Shown: one piece after another, positions 30,744 to 41,457 of the stretch
Layout: each line of letters starts with the position of its first letter
How positions within the stretch are numbered: the first letter of the stretch is position 1
Origin: Gnomoniopsis sp. IMI 355080
Lineage: Eukaryota > Ascomycota > Sordariomycetes > Diaporthales > Gnomoniaceae
Assembly (NCBI GenBank): GCA_027946555.1
Contig: JAPEVC010000130.1
Span: forward strand, 40,659-104,658
Direction: 5' to 3'
Length of the DNA: 64,000 nt
The notes under the pieces: generated by a model
The model's database searches: none
Told to the model about the DNA's origin: nothing
What the model saw: only the letters and a program-made list of their open reading frames with translations
Position numbers and translations under genes: made by a program

Positions 30744-33700
30744 ATGTCAGGCGAAAACTACCAACGCGATGTATCGCAGTACAAGTACTCGGCGATGTCC
30801 AACCTGGTCCTCCAGGCGGACCGTCGATTTGTTACGCGCCGCACCGACGAGGCCACTGGCGACCCTGAGTCCCTTGCGGGTCGTCTCGCCATCAGCGACA
30901 TGGGTGGACGCGTCGCCCGCGACTTGGTGCCAAAGCAAAAGAAGGCGAATCTGCCGAATGTCCAGCGGGGATCCATGCGCGAGGGCGAAGACATTTTGCG
31001 CCAGCAGCAGAAGAAGAAGGGCGCGGACCTGTCAAGAGGAGGTGGCATTCTATCCGGCGCCGATGCTTTGGTCGAGGGCTTGCGGTATAGGCCGCGGACC
31101 CAAGCCACCAGGGCGACGTTCGACCTCATATTGACAATTGTGTCGAGAAACCTTGGCGATGTGCCGCAGGAGGTAGTACGCAGCGCTGCTGATGCTACAC
31201 TCGAGTATCTCAAGGATGAAGACCTGAAGGACTTCGACAAGAAGAAGGAGGTCGACGATCTGCTGGGCGTCACCCTCGATCCTAAGGCATTCAATGAGCT
31301 GGTCAACCTCGGCAAAAAGATCACCGACTACGATGCTGAAGATGACGACGAAGAAATGACGGGTGCAGAAGACGAGGGTGAGATTGACGACCGTCAAGGA
31401 GTCGCTGTTGCATTCGAAGACGAGGATGAGGATGCTGATGGCATCGTGCACGAAGTGCGGGAGGAGTCGTCAGATGAGGAAGACGACGAAGAAGAACGCC
31501 CAGGTCTCGAAGAAGAAGCAACCGCTGGTGGCGCTGCAGAGGATCGAGACGAGGAAGAAGCCGGTCTGGCCGATGGTGACGCCATGATTATTGACTCGAC
31601 TCCGGCAGACAGCAAGACGCAGAAGGCCACGAAAGAGACCAACTACATCCCAGCTTTTCAAATCGATGCATTCTGGTTGCAACGGCAGATAGGACGCCTG
31701 TATCCGGATGCACACGTACAACACGACAAGACTATTCAGGCCCTTCACATTCTGTCCGGCGAGCCAGACGAGGAGGGCGGCGATGAGAAGTCACTCAGAG
31801 AGATTGAGAACGATCTTATGGAGCTCTTTGACTACGAGAGCCACGAGGTCGTTCAGGAGCTTATCGCAAATCGTGAAAAAGTTGTGTGGCTCACAAGGCT
31901 GGCTCGTGCCGAGAACGCAAAGGACCGCGAGACTGTCGAGCGCGAAATAGCCTCCGAAGGCCTGCAATGGATCCTCGACGAACTTCGCGGTAAGACGAGC
32001 GACGACAAGAAGCCAAAGCTGGAAATCAAGATGGATATCGACAAAGCCGAACTCAACAATGAGGTCAAGCCAGAACACCCAGAAGACCGGCTGATTGGGG
32101 GTCTCCAACCGAAGAAACTGATCAACCTGGAAAACCTCGTATTCGACCAAGGCAATCACTTGATGACCAACCCTAAGGTCAGGCTGCCTGAAGGCTCCAC
32201 GAAGCGGGCTGGGAAGGGATACGAAGAGATTCACGTCCCCCCTCCTAAGAAGCGCAATGATCCTAGCGACAGCTTAATACCGATCTCTGATATACCAGAA
32301 TGGGCTCGGGAACCATTTAGCTCTGTCAAGTCACTCAACAAAATCCAGTCAAAATGCTTCCCAACAGCCTTTGAAGACGATGGGAATATGCTCATTTGCG
32401 CCCCGACGGGTTCTGGAAAGACAAATGTAGCGTTCTTGACAATGTTGCGGGAGATTGGCAAGCACAGAGACCCTGAGACAGGAGAGATCGATCTTGATTC
32501 TTTCAAGATTGTTAGCATCGCTCCACTAAAAGCTTTGGTCCAAGAACAAGTTGGTAACTTCGGCAAGCGATTGGCGCCCTACGGAATCAAGGTAAATGAG
32601 CTCACTGGTGACCGTCAACTCACCAAGCAGCAAATCGCCGAAACCCAGATCATTGTCACTACGCCAGAGAAGTGGGATGTCATCACTCGCAAGGCGACAG
32701 ACACTTCTTATACCAACCTGGTGCGTCTCATCTGCATCGATGAGATTCACCTTCTCCATGATGATCGTGGCCCAGTGCTTGAGAGCATCGTCAGCCGAAC
32801 AATACGCAGGACGGAGCAGACAGGCGAGCCCGTGAGGATTGTTGGTTTGTCGGCTACCTTGCCAAACTACAAAGATGTTGCCAGCTTCCTCAGAGTCGAT
32901 CCTGAAAAGGGCATGTTCCATTTCGATGGCTCCTTCAGACCTTGTCCTCTGCGCCAGGAGTTCATCGGCGTCACAGAGAGGAAAGCCATCAAGCAACTCA
33001 AGGTAATGAACGATGTCACATACAACAAAGTCTTGGAACATGTGGGCAAGAACCGAAACCAGATGCTCATTTTCGTACATTCACGGAAAGAGACGGCCAA
33101 GACTGCCAAATACATTCGCGACAAGGCCTTGGAGATGGAGACAATCAACCAGATTCTCAAAAGCGATGTTGGCAGCCGGGAAATATTGCAAGAAGCCTCG
33201 GATCAGGCGACCGATACAGACCTGAAGGACATACTGCCTTACGGTTTTGGTATCCATCATGCTGGTATGGGCCGCGCAGACAGGACAGATGTTGAGGAGC
33301 TGTTCGCCGACGGACACATTCAAGTTCTTGTCTGTACAGCCACGCTAGCTTGGGGTGTCAACTTGCCCGCCCACACCGTCATCATTAAGGGCACGCAGGT
33401 CTACTCTCCCGAGAAGGGTAGCTGGGTGGAACTCAGCCCACAGGACGTGCTCCAAATGCTTGGTCGTGCAGGACGGCCCCAGTATGACACCTTTGGTGAA
33501 GGTATTATCATCACCAGTCAGGGCGAAATGCAGTACTACCTGTCTCTCCTGAACCAGCAGCTTCCCATCGAGAGTCAGATGGTCAGTCGCCTGGTTGACA
33601 ACCTCAATGCAGAGGTCGTACTCGGCAATGTTCGAACACGAGACGAGGGTGTGGACTGGCTCGGATACACATACCTCTTTGTCAGGATGCTCCGATCGCC

Positions 33701-36700
33701 TGGTCTCTACAGCGTTGGTGTCGAGTATGAAGACGACGGAGCTTTGGAGCAAAAGCGGGTCGACCTCATTCACTCTGCTGCCCATGTTCTCCGAAAAGCC
33801 AATCTGATCAAATATGACGAGAAGACCGGGAAAATGCAGGCGACGGAGTTGGGACGCATTGCATCGCATTACTACATCACCCACGGTTCCATGGAGACCT
33901 ACAATAACCTCATCCAGCCATCGATTACCAACATTGAACTCTTTCGCGTGTTTGCTTTGAGTGCAGAATTCAAATACATCCCTGTGCGCCAGGAAGAGAA
34001 GCTCGAACTCGCCAAACTACTTGCAAGGGTTCCAATCCCAGTCAAAGAGAGCATCGAAGAGGCGCATTGCAAGATTAATGTGCTCTTGCAAGCGTATATC
34101 TCTCGTCTGAGGCTTGACGGTCTGGCTCTGATGGCCGACATGGTGTACGTGACCCAGTCTGCCGGGCGTATTCTTCGCGCTATTTTCGAGATTGCCCTCA
34201 AGAAGGGTTGGGCTTCCGTGGCCAAGACAGCACTGAATCTCTGCAAGATGGCAGAGAAGCGGATGTGGCCCACAATGACTCCGTTGCGTCAATTCCCTAA
34301 CTGCCCTCGAGAAATTGTACAAAAGGCTGAGCGCACGGATGTCCCATGGAGCAACTTCTTCGACCTTGATCCTCCACGCATGGGCGAACTCTTAGGAATG
34401 CCCAAGGCCGGCAGAACTGTGGTTGGACTCGTGAACAAGTTCCCCAGGGTCGAGGTTCAGGCCCAAGTCCAGCCCTTGACGAGGACTATGCTCCGCGTGG
34501 AACTGACGATTACGCCTAACTTCGAGTGGGACGAGGAGGTTCACGGCCAGGCTGAGAGCTTTTGGATCCTCGTCGAGGATTGTGATGGTGAAGAGATCTT
34601 ATTCCACGACACTTTCCTTTTGCGCAAGGACTACGCTGAGTCAGAGTCCAACGACCACATTGTCGACTTCACTGTGCCGATCACGGATCCCATGCCACCC
34701 AACTATTTCATTTCCGTTGTGTCTGACAGATGGATGCACTCCGAGACCAGGATCGCTGTTTCTTTCCAGAAACTCATTCTTCCTGAAAAATTCCCACCTC
34801 ACACAGAACTCCTCGATCTCCAGCCCCTACCAGCATCTGCCCTCAAGGTCAAGGAATATGTCGCGCTCTATCCTGATTGGGATCGCTTCAACAAAGTCCA
34901 GACGCAGACTTTCAATTCTCTATACTCTACAGATAACAATGTGTTCATCGGAGCCCCGACTGGAAGTGGCAAGACTGTCTGCGCAGAATTTGCTCTTCTC
35001 CGTCACTGGTCCCAGGAGGACCCTGGACGTGCTGTCTACATTGCTCCTTTTCAAGAGCTTGTAGACATCAGATACCAGGATTGGCAAAAGCGTCTTTCCG
35101 GTCTGAGGGGCGGCAAGGATATCGTCAAGCTGATCGGCGAGACCGCGGCTGATCTCAAGTTGCTCGAGCAAGGCGATTTGATATTAGCAACTCCCATTCA
35201 GTGGGAAGTCTTGTCCAGGCAGTGGAAGAGAAGGAAGAACGTCCAGAGCGTCGAGCTCTTTATTGCGGATGAATTGCAACTTCTTGGTGGCTCTATGGGT
35301 TACGTGTACGAAACTATTGTATCACGGATGCACTATATTCGTACCCAGACTGAGTTGCCTATGAGGATAGTCGGTCTTGGAGTCTCGCTCGCCAACGCGA
35401 GGGACGTCGGCGAATGGATCGACGCCAAGAAGCACGACATTTATAACTTCAGTCCTCACGTTCGACCTGTGCCATTGGAACTCCACATACAGTCCTACAG
35501 TATCCCTCACTTTCCGTCGCTCATGTTGGCGATGGCGCGACCGACATACCTCGCCATCACTCAAATGTCTCCTGACAAGCCTGCGATAGTCTTTGTACCC
35601 AACAGAAAGCAGACACGAGCCACGACAAGAGATATCCTCACCGCTGCTCTCGTTGAAGAGGACGAGGATAGGTTCTTGCACGTCGACGTGAAGCAGATCC
35701 AGCCTTTGTTGGATCGTGTGCACGAAGAAGCGTTAGCCGAGGCGCTGTCGCATGGTGTTGGCTACTACCACGAGGCCCTCAGCAAGGACGACAAACGAAT
35801 CGTCAAGTACTTGTACGACAATGGTGCCATCCAGGTTTTAGTAGCATCTCGTGATACTTGCTGGGAGCTTGATTGTACCGCCCACCTTATCATTGTGATG
35901 GGCACTCAGTACTTCGAAGGTCGTGAGCACCGATACGTGGACTACCCCATGACAGACGTCCTGCAGATGTTCGGCAAGGCTTTGCGACCCTCGAAAGATG
36001 GTCGTGGTCGTGGCGTGCTGATGGTTCCCGGCGTAAAGAGGGAGTTTTACAAGAAATTCTTGAATGAGGCACTGCCGGTCGAGTCTCATCTTCACTCATA
36101 CTTGCACGACGCTTTCGTAACAGAGATCAGCACCCGCATGATCGAGTCTGGAGATGATGCTATCAACTGGATGACTTTCACATATTTCTATCGCCGCCTG
36201 CTTGCTAACCCGAGCTTCTACAGCTTACTCGACACCACCCAGGATGCTCTCAGCCAGTATCTTTCCGACCTTGTCGAGACGACCCTCAAGGAACTCGATG
36301 AATCGAAAATCATCGAGTTTGACGAAGAGGATGGATCAGTGGCGCCGCAGAACGCTGCCATGATTGGTGCATACTACAATATTTCCTACATCACCATGCA
36401 AACATTCCTGCTCTCTCTGAGCGCGCGCACCAAGCTCAAGGGCATCCTTGAAATTGTCACTTCTGCAACCGAGTTCGAAGCGATCCAGATCCGTAGGCAT
36501 GAGGATGCCCTTTTACGACGCATTTACGATCGCGTTCCTGTCAAGATGGCACAACCCGATTTTGACTCACCTCACTTCAAGGCCTTTGTACTTCTTCAGG
36601 CGCACTTTTCGCGGATGTCACTGCCAATCGATCTAGCCAAGGACCAAGAGATCATCCTCTCCAAGGTAATCAGTCTATTGAGTGCCACGGTCGACATTCT

Positions 36701-37370
36701 GTCGTCGGATGGCCATCTCAATGCTATGAATGCGATGGAGATGTCACAGATGGTCGTCCAAGCCATGTGGGACCGCGACAGCCCGCTCAAGCAAATCCCC
36801 CACTTCACGCCAGAAGTAATCAAGGCTGCCAACAGCTACGGTGTCAAGGATATTTTCGATTTCCTGGAGGCCATGAGCCCCGAGGAGAACCCACAATACA
36901 GTCAATTGATCAAAGCTATGGGTCTCTCGCAAAAACAACTTACTGAGGCCGCCAACTTCACAAACAAGTACCCGGACGTTTCTCTTGAGTTCGAAGTTGA
37001 CGACCCCGAGAACCTCCAAGCTGGTGAACCGTCGTATCTCAATATTCAGATTGACCGCGAAGACGAGGAATACAATGAGGCAGACCTCGTCGTGCATGCA
37101 CCATTCTATCCCGCGAAAAAGATGGAGAACTGGTGGCTTGTGGTGGGTGACGAGGGTAGCAAGACCTTGTTGGCCATCAAGCGCGTGACGATTGGCAAAC
37201 AATTGAAGGTCAAGCTGGAATTCACGGTACCAACGCCAGGCAAGCACAACTTGAAGCTGTTCTTGATGAGTGACAGCTATGTTGGTGTGGATCAGGAGCC
37301 TACCTTCGAGGTAACGGTAGCGGAGGCAATGGAGGTGGATGAGGACGAGGATGAGGAAGATGACGAGTAG
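30744..37370 (+). CDS. BRR2: U5 snRNP RNA helicase Brr2
   Basis: Ski2-like DExD/H helicase that unwinds U4/U6 snRNAs during spliceosome activation. Single exon, 2208 aa, the usual family length. The N-terminal region has the conserved start YKYSAMSNLVLQADRR and acidic linkers. Cassette 1: Walker A APTGSGKT (553-560), DEIH (666-669), SATLPNY, and motif VI QMLGRAGRP, followed by the first Sec63 unit. Cassette 2: Walker A APTGSGKT (1404-1411), ADEL in place of DEIH (D at 1509), GVSLANA in place of SAT, and QMFGKALRP in place of the arginine-finger motif, then a second Sec63 unit. The second cassette is therefore a degenerate ATPase, as known for Brr2. The tail is acidic (EVDEDEDEEDDE). Confidence 0.98.
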   Translation: MSGENYQRDVSQYKYSAMSNLVLQADRRFVTRRTDEATGDPESLAGRLAISDMGGRVARDLVPKQKKANLPNVQRGSMREGEDILRQQQKKKGADLSRGGGILSGADALVEGLRYRPRTQATRATFDLILTIVSRNLGDVPQEVVRSAADATLEYLKDEDLKDFDKKKEVDDLLGVTLDPKAFNELVNLGKKITDYDAEDDDEEMTGAEDEGEIDDRQGVAVAFEDEDEDADGIVHEVREESSDEEDDEEERPGLEEEATAGGAAEDRDEEEAGLADGDAMIIDSTPADSKTQKATKETNYIPAFQIDAFWLQRQIGRLYPDAHVQHDKTIQALHILSGEPDEEGGDEKSLREIENDLMELFDYESHEVVQELIANREKVVWLTRLARAENAKDRETVEREIASEGLQWILDELRGKTSDDKKPKLEIKMDIDKAELNNEVKPEHPEDRLIGGLQPKKLINLENLVFDQGNHLMTNPKVRLPEGSTKRAGKGYEEIHVPPPKKRNDPSDSLIPISDIPEWAREPFSSVKSLNKIQSKCFPTAFEDDGNMLICAPTGSGKTNVAFLTMLREIGKHRDPETGEIDLDSFKIVSIAPLKALVQEQVGNFGKRLAPYGIKVNELTGDRQLTKQQIAETQIIVTTPEKWDVITRKATDTSYTNLVRLICIDEIHLLHDDRGPVLESIVSRTIRRTEQTGEPVRIVGLSATLPNYKDVASFLRVDPEKGMFHFDGSFRPCPLRQEFIGVTERKAIKQLKVMNDVTYNKVLEHVGKNRNQMLIFVHSRKETAKTAKYIRDKALEMETINQILKSDVGSREILQEASDQATDTDLKDILPYGFGIHHAGMGRADRTDVEELFADGHIQVLVCTATLAWGVNLPAHTVIIKGTQVYSPEKGSWVELSPQDVLQMLGRAGRPQYDTFGEGIIITSQGEMQYYLSLLNQQLPIESQMVSRLVDNLNAEVVLGNVRTRDEGVDWLGYTYLFVRMLRSPGLYSVGVEYEDDGALEQKRVDLIHSAAHVLRKANLIKYDEKTGKMQATELGRIASHYYITHGSMETYNNLIQPSITNIELFRVFALSAEFKYIPVRQEEKLELAKLLARVPIPVKESIEEAHCKINVLLQAYISRLRLDGLALMADMVYVTQSAGRILRAIFEIALKKGWASVAKTALNLCKMAEKRMWPTMTPLRQFPNCPREIVQKAERTDVPWSNFFDLDPPRMGELLGMPKAGRTVVGLVNKFPRVEVQAQVQPLTRTMLRVELTITPNFEWDEEVHGQAESFWILVEDCDGEEILFHDTFLLRKDYAESESNDHIVDFTVPITDPMPPNYFISVVSDRWMHSETRIAVSFQKLILPEKFPPHTELLDLQPLPASALKVKEYVALYPDWDRFNKVQTQTFNSLYSTDNNVFIGAPTGSGKTVCAEFALLRHWSQEDPGRAVYIAPFQELVDIRYQDWQKRLSGLRGGKDIVKLIGETAADLKLLEQGDLILATPIQWEVLSRQWKRRKNVQSVELFIADELQLLGGSMGYVYETIVSRMHYIRTQTELPMRIVGLGVSLANARDVGEWIDAKKHDIYNFSPHVRPVPLELHIQSYSIPHFPSLMLAMARPTYLAITQMSPDKPAIVFVPNRKQTRATTRDILTAALVEEDEDRFLHVDVKQIQPLLDRVHEEALAEALSHGVGYYHEALSKDDKRIVKYLYDNGAIQVLVASRDTCWELDCTAHLIIVMGTQYFEGREHRYVDYPMTDVLQMFGKALRPSKDGRGRGVLMVPGVKREFYKKFLNEALPVESHLHSYLHDAFVTEISTRMIESGDDAINWMTFTYFYRRLLANPSFYSLLDTTQDALSQYLSDLVETTLKELDESKIIEFDEEDGSVAPQNAAMIGAYYNISYITMQTFLLSLSARTKLKGILEIVTSATEFEAIQIRRHEDALLRRIYDRVPVKMAQPDFDSPHFKAFVLLQAHFSRMSLPIDLAKDQEIILSKVISLLSATVDILSSDGHLNAMNAMEMSQMVVQAMWDRDSPLKQIPHFTPEVIKAANSYGVKDIFDFLEAMSPEENPQYSQLIKAMGLSQKQLTEAANFTNKYPDVSLEFEVDDPENLQAGEPSYLNIQIDREDEEYNEADLVVHAPFYPAKKMENWWLVVGDEGSKTLLAIKRVTIGKQLKVKLEFTVPTPGKHNLKLFLMSDSYVGVDQEPTFEVTVAEAMEVDEDEDEEDDE

Positions 37371-38552
37371 AAAATGGAAGCGGGCCAGGGACGTCCGGGA
37401 TCGAGAAGGATTGAACGCGACCGTCCGGCCATTGAGACGCGGATAAGACACTGCGCACTCGGCAATGCCGCAGTGAACGCTGTGTGGCGAATACTTTACT
37501 TTGGAGGTCGAAGACATCTCTGCAACTTGTTTGAGTCTACAAAATGGGAATGCGAATGGGTTACGGAATAGAGAGATTGAGCCAAGTTTTGGAGAGTTGA
37601 TCAAGTTACAATGGTATGCTTTCCCTTCTTTGTGATCTGAAATGACTGGATTCACTACAGTTCCCAACAAGTTTGACTAGACGAGGTGATTTTGGGTGTG
37701 GAGTGATGTGGATGGTTGTGATGGCTTCCAATGCAACTGTGGTGGACTTGATGATGCCCATGAACTGAGATGGGCAGCCAGTGTGATGATCTGAGGCTAG
37801 GTGGATCAGCGCAGAGGCCATGGCGAGTGAAGGCTGCTGTGCAAGGGATGTGTCCGAAAGCAACATCACCATCTGTCGGTCCAGAGGGGCGCCTATGCTC
37901 TAGTGAGCCACCAATGAGAAGGGGCCCTCGAGGAGTAGTGAGACGAGAGACACTGAGGCCAGGATGTCTCTCCAGTCATTGTCAGGTCTCGTCCTCATCA
38001 TGAGAAGGCAGTGTGTGGCACAGTCTCGGCGCCTGATGTAAGGCTTGAGCGCCCACCTGTGCAGACCATGAGGAGGCGGCTTGAGAGTTAGCACTCCGTA
38101 GTGTACCCACCAAAAGCAAAAGACCTACCCGATTCAAGCCTCCCTCCCTCTCCTCAGGCCTGTCTCTGGCCCCAGGCTTTGGACTGTTCCACTCTCGTCG
38201 TCGTCGTACACCCCTAACCCTATTCTTCATACCTCACAGTCTGCTGGCTCCAAATTGAAGCGAAGCCCATCCCAGTCGTTTCTGGGTCTCTCCTCGCTGA
38301 TAAGCCATAGCTTTTGCAAAGTTCCTGTCTCTCCCCAAAAACACAAAAACCATTGACAGTGTTGCCGTCACAGCCCATTTTCTCTCTTTCACCCACCCAC
38401 CATCACCCATCAGCAATTCATTGTTCATCAATTCCTGTCTTGTTTTCCATCCACGACGCGACTGACGCGTCCATTCACGTCGATCCCCATCACACCAAGC
38501 TTTTGTTTCCCGACGCGCCGCGATATTACGTCGCCGCCCACCTACAGTCGCC
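37371..38552. other. Intergenic, BRR2 to PWWP gene
   Basis: 1.2 kb with the BRR2 3' UTR and the leader of the PWWP gene. The last 250 bases are C/T-rich. An ACGCGT hexamer lies at 38465-38470, 83 bases before the start codon; single hexamers occur elsewhere by chance. No gene is supported. Confidence 0.6.
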
Positions 38553-40580
38553 ATGTCTGACAAGGAGGAGAGCGCGCCAGTCGCAGCACCTGCTGCCCCA
38601 GCTGCTGAAGCCGACACTGCAAAGACTGAGACTGCACCTGCTGCCCCAGCCGAAGAGTCCAAGGAAGCTGCAAAGCCTGTCGAGCCTGAGCCCGCCAAGG
38701 AGGAAGTTGCGAAGCCAGCTGAGGGTAAACACCCTCTCCCAATTACACCGCCACCCCATCCTTCTCTTGAATTCTCCACACGCTTCAATGCAATTCCTTG
38801 TATTCACATACTGACTGAAGCGCATCATAACAGAGTCAACTGAGAAGCCTTCCGAGACCGAGCCTACCAAGGACGAAGACGCTGATGTCGATATGAAGGA
38901 CGCGCCCGAGACTAGCGCCCCAGCTGAGACCGCCGTAAAGGACGGCAATGCTGGCGATGCCGAGACCGCTGCGCCAGCCGCTGCCACATCCAAGGCCAAG
39001 GCGCCCGCCCGGCGGAAGTCGACGGCTGCAGCGGACAAGGGCAAGACATTGAACAAGAAGGGCAGCAAGGCCCAGATCCTCCACATTGACGCCAAGCCCG
39101 GCGACCACTACTTCATCAAGCTGAAGGGCTTCCCGCAATGGCCCTGCATCATTTGCGACGAGGACATGCTGCCCCACGCCCTGCTCAAGTCGCGCCCCGT
39201 CAGCGCCGCCCGGGCTGATGGCGAGTACCGCGAGGATTATGCTGATGGTGGCAAGAACGTTGCCAACCGGACCTTTCCCATCATGTACCTGGCTACCAAT
39301 GAATTGTACGCTTTCCCTGCTACTGTCTATTCATGTTTTGTCAAGCTGTTTACAGCGACACTGGCTAACTTGATGCGCCTCTTACAGTGGTTGGGTCTCC
39401 AACAAGGACTTGATTGATCTCAAACCTGAGACCGTTATGGAGCAGGTCACCGCCAAAATGCGCAAGGACCTTGTTCTCGCCCACCAGCTTGCCGAAGAGA
39501 ATCACGACCTTGACTACTACAAGGGAGTTCTGCAGAAGTTCCAGGAGGAGCTACTGGAGAAGCAAAAGGCCGCTGAGGCCAAGGCCGCCGCCGCCGCAAC
39601 ACCCAAGTCCAGCAAGAAGAAGGGCAAGGCGGTATCAGACGACGATGTCGATATGGAGGATGTAGATGATGATGAGGCTGGCGCAAAGAAGGACAAGAAG
39701 CGCAAGAACACGGACGACTCCGAGACACCTCAGCGCTCCGATTCAGTTAAGAAACCAAAGATCAAGTTGACCCACAACAGCACGCCCAAGTCCAACGGCG
39801 CATCATCGAAAGCCAAGGCAGGAAGTGACGCAAAGTCTTCCTCAAAAAAGGCCAAGAAGCCCAAGGAAGACGCGGAGGAGCAGACTCAGGATCCCAAAGA
39901 ACCTGAGCTCAGTCCCGAGGACAAGTACGAGCGGAAGAAGAAGGAGGTTCTCTTCCTCCGTCACAAGCTCCAGAAAGGACTCCTCACCAGGGATCAGCAG
40001 CCAAAAGAAGAGGAAATGAAGATGATGTCCGACTACCTGACTAAGCTGGAGGGCTTCCCGGATCTGGAGACCGAGATTATCCGTACCACCAAGATCAACA
40101 AGGTTCTGAAGGCGATGCTGAAGCTCGATCACATTCCCAAGGAGGAGGAATTTCACTTCAAGCCCCGGTCTCAGGTCCTGCTGGAGAAGTGGAACAAGCT
40201 CTTGGCCACGGACGAGATCCCGACCTCTCCCAACGGCGTCAATGGACTCAAGGGTGAGAAGACTCCGGCCAAAGAGGAAGCCAAGTCTGAGACCAATGGT
40301 GTCAAGAAGACCGACACTGAGGGTGCTAAGGCGAAGTCAGAGGAGCCGAAGACAGAGGTAAGTGAGGCAGATGAGAGCAAGGACACCCCGAAGAAAGAGG
40401 AGTCTTCTCTCAATGAGGAGGTGGCCGCGAAGAAGGAGGCGGCCTCTTCCACTGAGGAGAAGCCCAAGGTTGACGAGGTACGTCGCGATCGGTTCTGTGT
40501 TCTCTGTGGTCTGACCGTATTTTCATGCTAACGAGAACTAGGACACCAAGATGACCGATGCTGTTGATGCTGCGGCCTAA
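38553..40580 (+). CDS. PWWP-domain chromatin protein with LEDGF-IBD-like region
   Basis: Likely chromatin reader: PWWP domains bind methylated H3K36 nucleosomes, and fungal relatives (Pdp3 type) recruit acetyltransferases. Exons 38553-38724, 38833-39305, 39388-40477 and 40542-40580 give 590 aa. The N-terminus is Ala/Glu/Pro/Lys-rich. The PWWP domain (about 138-230) contains GDHYFIKLKGFPQWPCII, with the core motif as PQWP (158-161), and ends near NEFGWVSNKDLIDL. A Lys-rich disordered stretch follows. Residues about 393-487 (KKKEVLFLRHKLQKGL to EKWNKLL) resemble a LEDGF IBD/TFIIS-N-like helical domain. The tail is Glu/Lys-rich; the last exon encodes 12 residues. The PWWP call is firm; the orthology to Pdp3 is inference. 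Confidence 0.9.
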
Positions 40581-41457
40581 GTCGACCATACAATATTTGA
40601 ACCCGAACGACGGAATATCTCGAGTGCGATGTTGGCTTACGGAAGGCGGAAGGAGTTCGAGCAGGGTGGCGTCCGTTGTACATTACGTCGCTTGAATGTG
40701 ATTTCTAACGTAGTTGGGAGTGCCGGAAAACTTGCACAGGTATTTTACCTCATGGGAGACTACGAGCGATCAATTCGCTCAGAGATCGGGGCCCAGCGAT
40801 TGAGCCACTGCTCATCGCCACACGCAGGCTTTGTAAGGGAAGATACAGGACCGCATGTGCACCCAGCGAGGCATTAAAATGGATTTGAAAGCGTGGCCAA
40901 GACTGGTCAAATTGGGCATCAGACCGCAAGGTATGGGAACGGGTTGCCAACGAGGGGCGACATGAGCTTGAACCCCCCGGACGCGGCAGCTGGTCTATGA
41001 GACTTGAGAGAGCAGTTCATTTTTCCTGCTTGTCTTTAGAGGCGCTATGGCATGGAGTCTCAATTTTTCCGGGGAAAGAAAAGCCAGTGGAGATTGGGAT
41101 AATGGAATGCAAATAGCTAGTGTCGAGTACGATGAAATTTGAAAAAGCTCGTCTTTAATCAACAGGGAAGTGACCTGAACATTCGCGTATATTTACTCAT
41201 GTTAAAAAATGTCTGAAAGATAGATTTGAAGTTCATGTAGTACGACTTATGTTTTGGAGGCCACAATGATGTCAAAGTGTAATCGCGCCAATTCCATAAG
41301 CTTGGGTGATGTTCTCGCCGCTCGGGAGCGGGAAGACGCGACCTCGACCAAATCCAGACGCGTTCACTACAACCGCCTTATAACGGCTAGGTTTTGCTGG
41401 CCACTGCGCTCCACGGCCCTCCACGTCCACCACCCAGTGGCACCTCAAACTGTAGCC
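40581..41457. promoter_or_regulatory. Intergenic and promoter of ORC3
   Basis: 877 bases with the PWWP-gene 3' UTR and the ORC3 promoter. An exact MCB (ACGCGT) lies at 41358-41363, 95 bases before the ORC3 ATG, with a near-match ACGCGA at 41336-41341. No further gene is supported. Confidence 0.55.

Noticed and set aside
35265..35276. Possible inactivating mutation in BRR2 (ADEL in place of DEIH)
   Set aside because: The second helicase cassette of Brr2 is naturally degenerate in eukaryotes.
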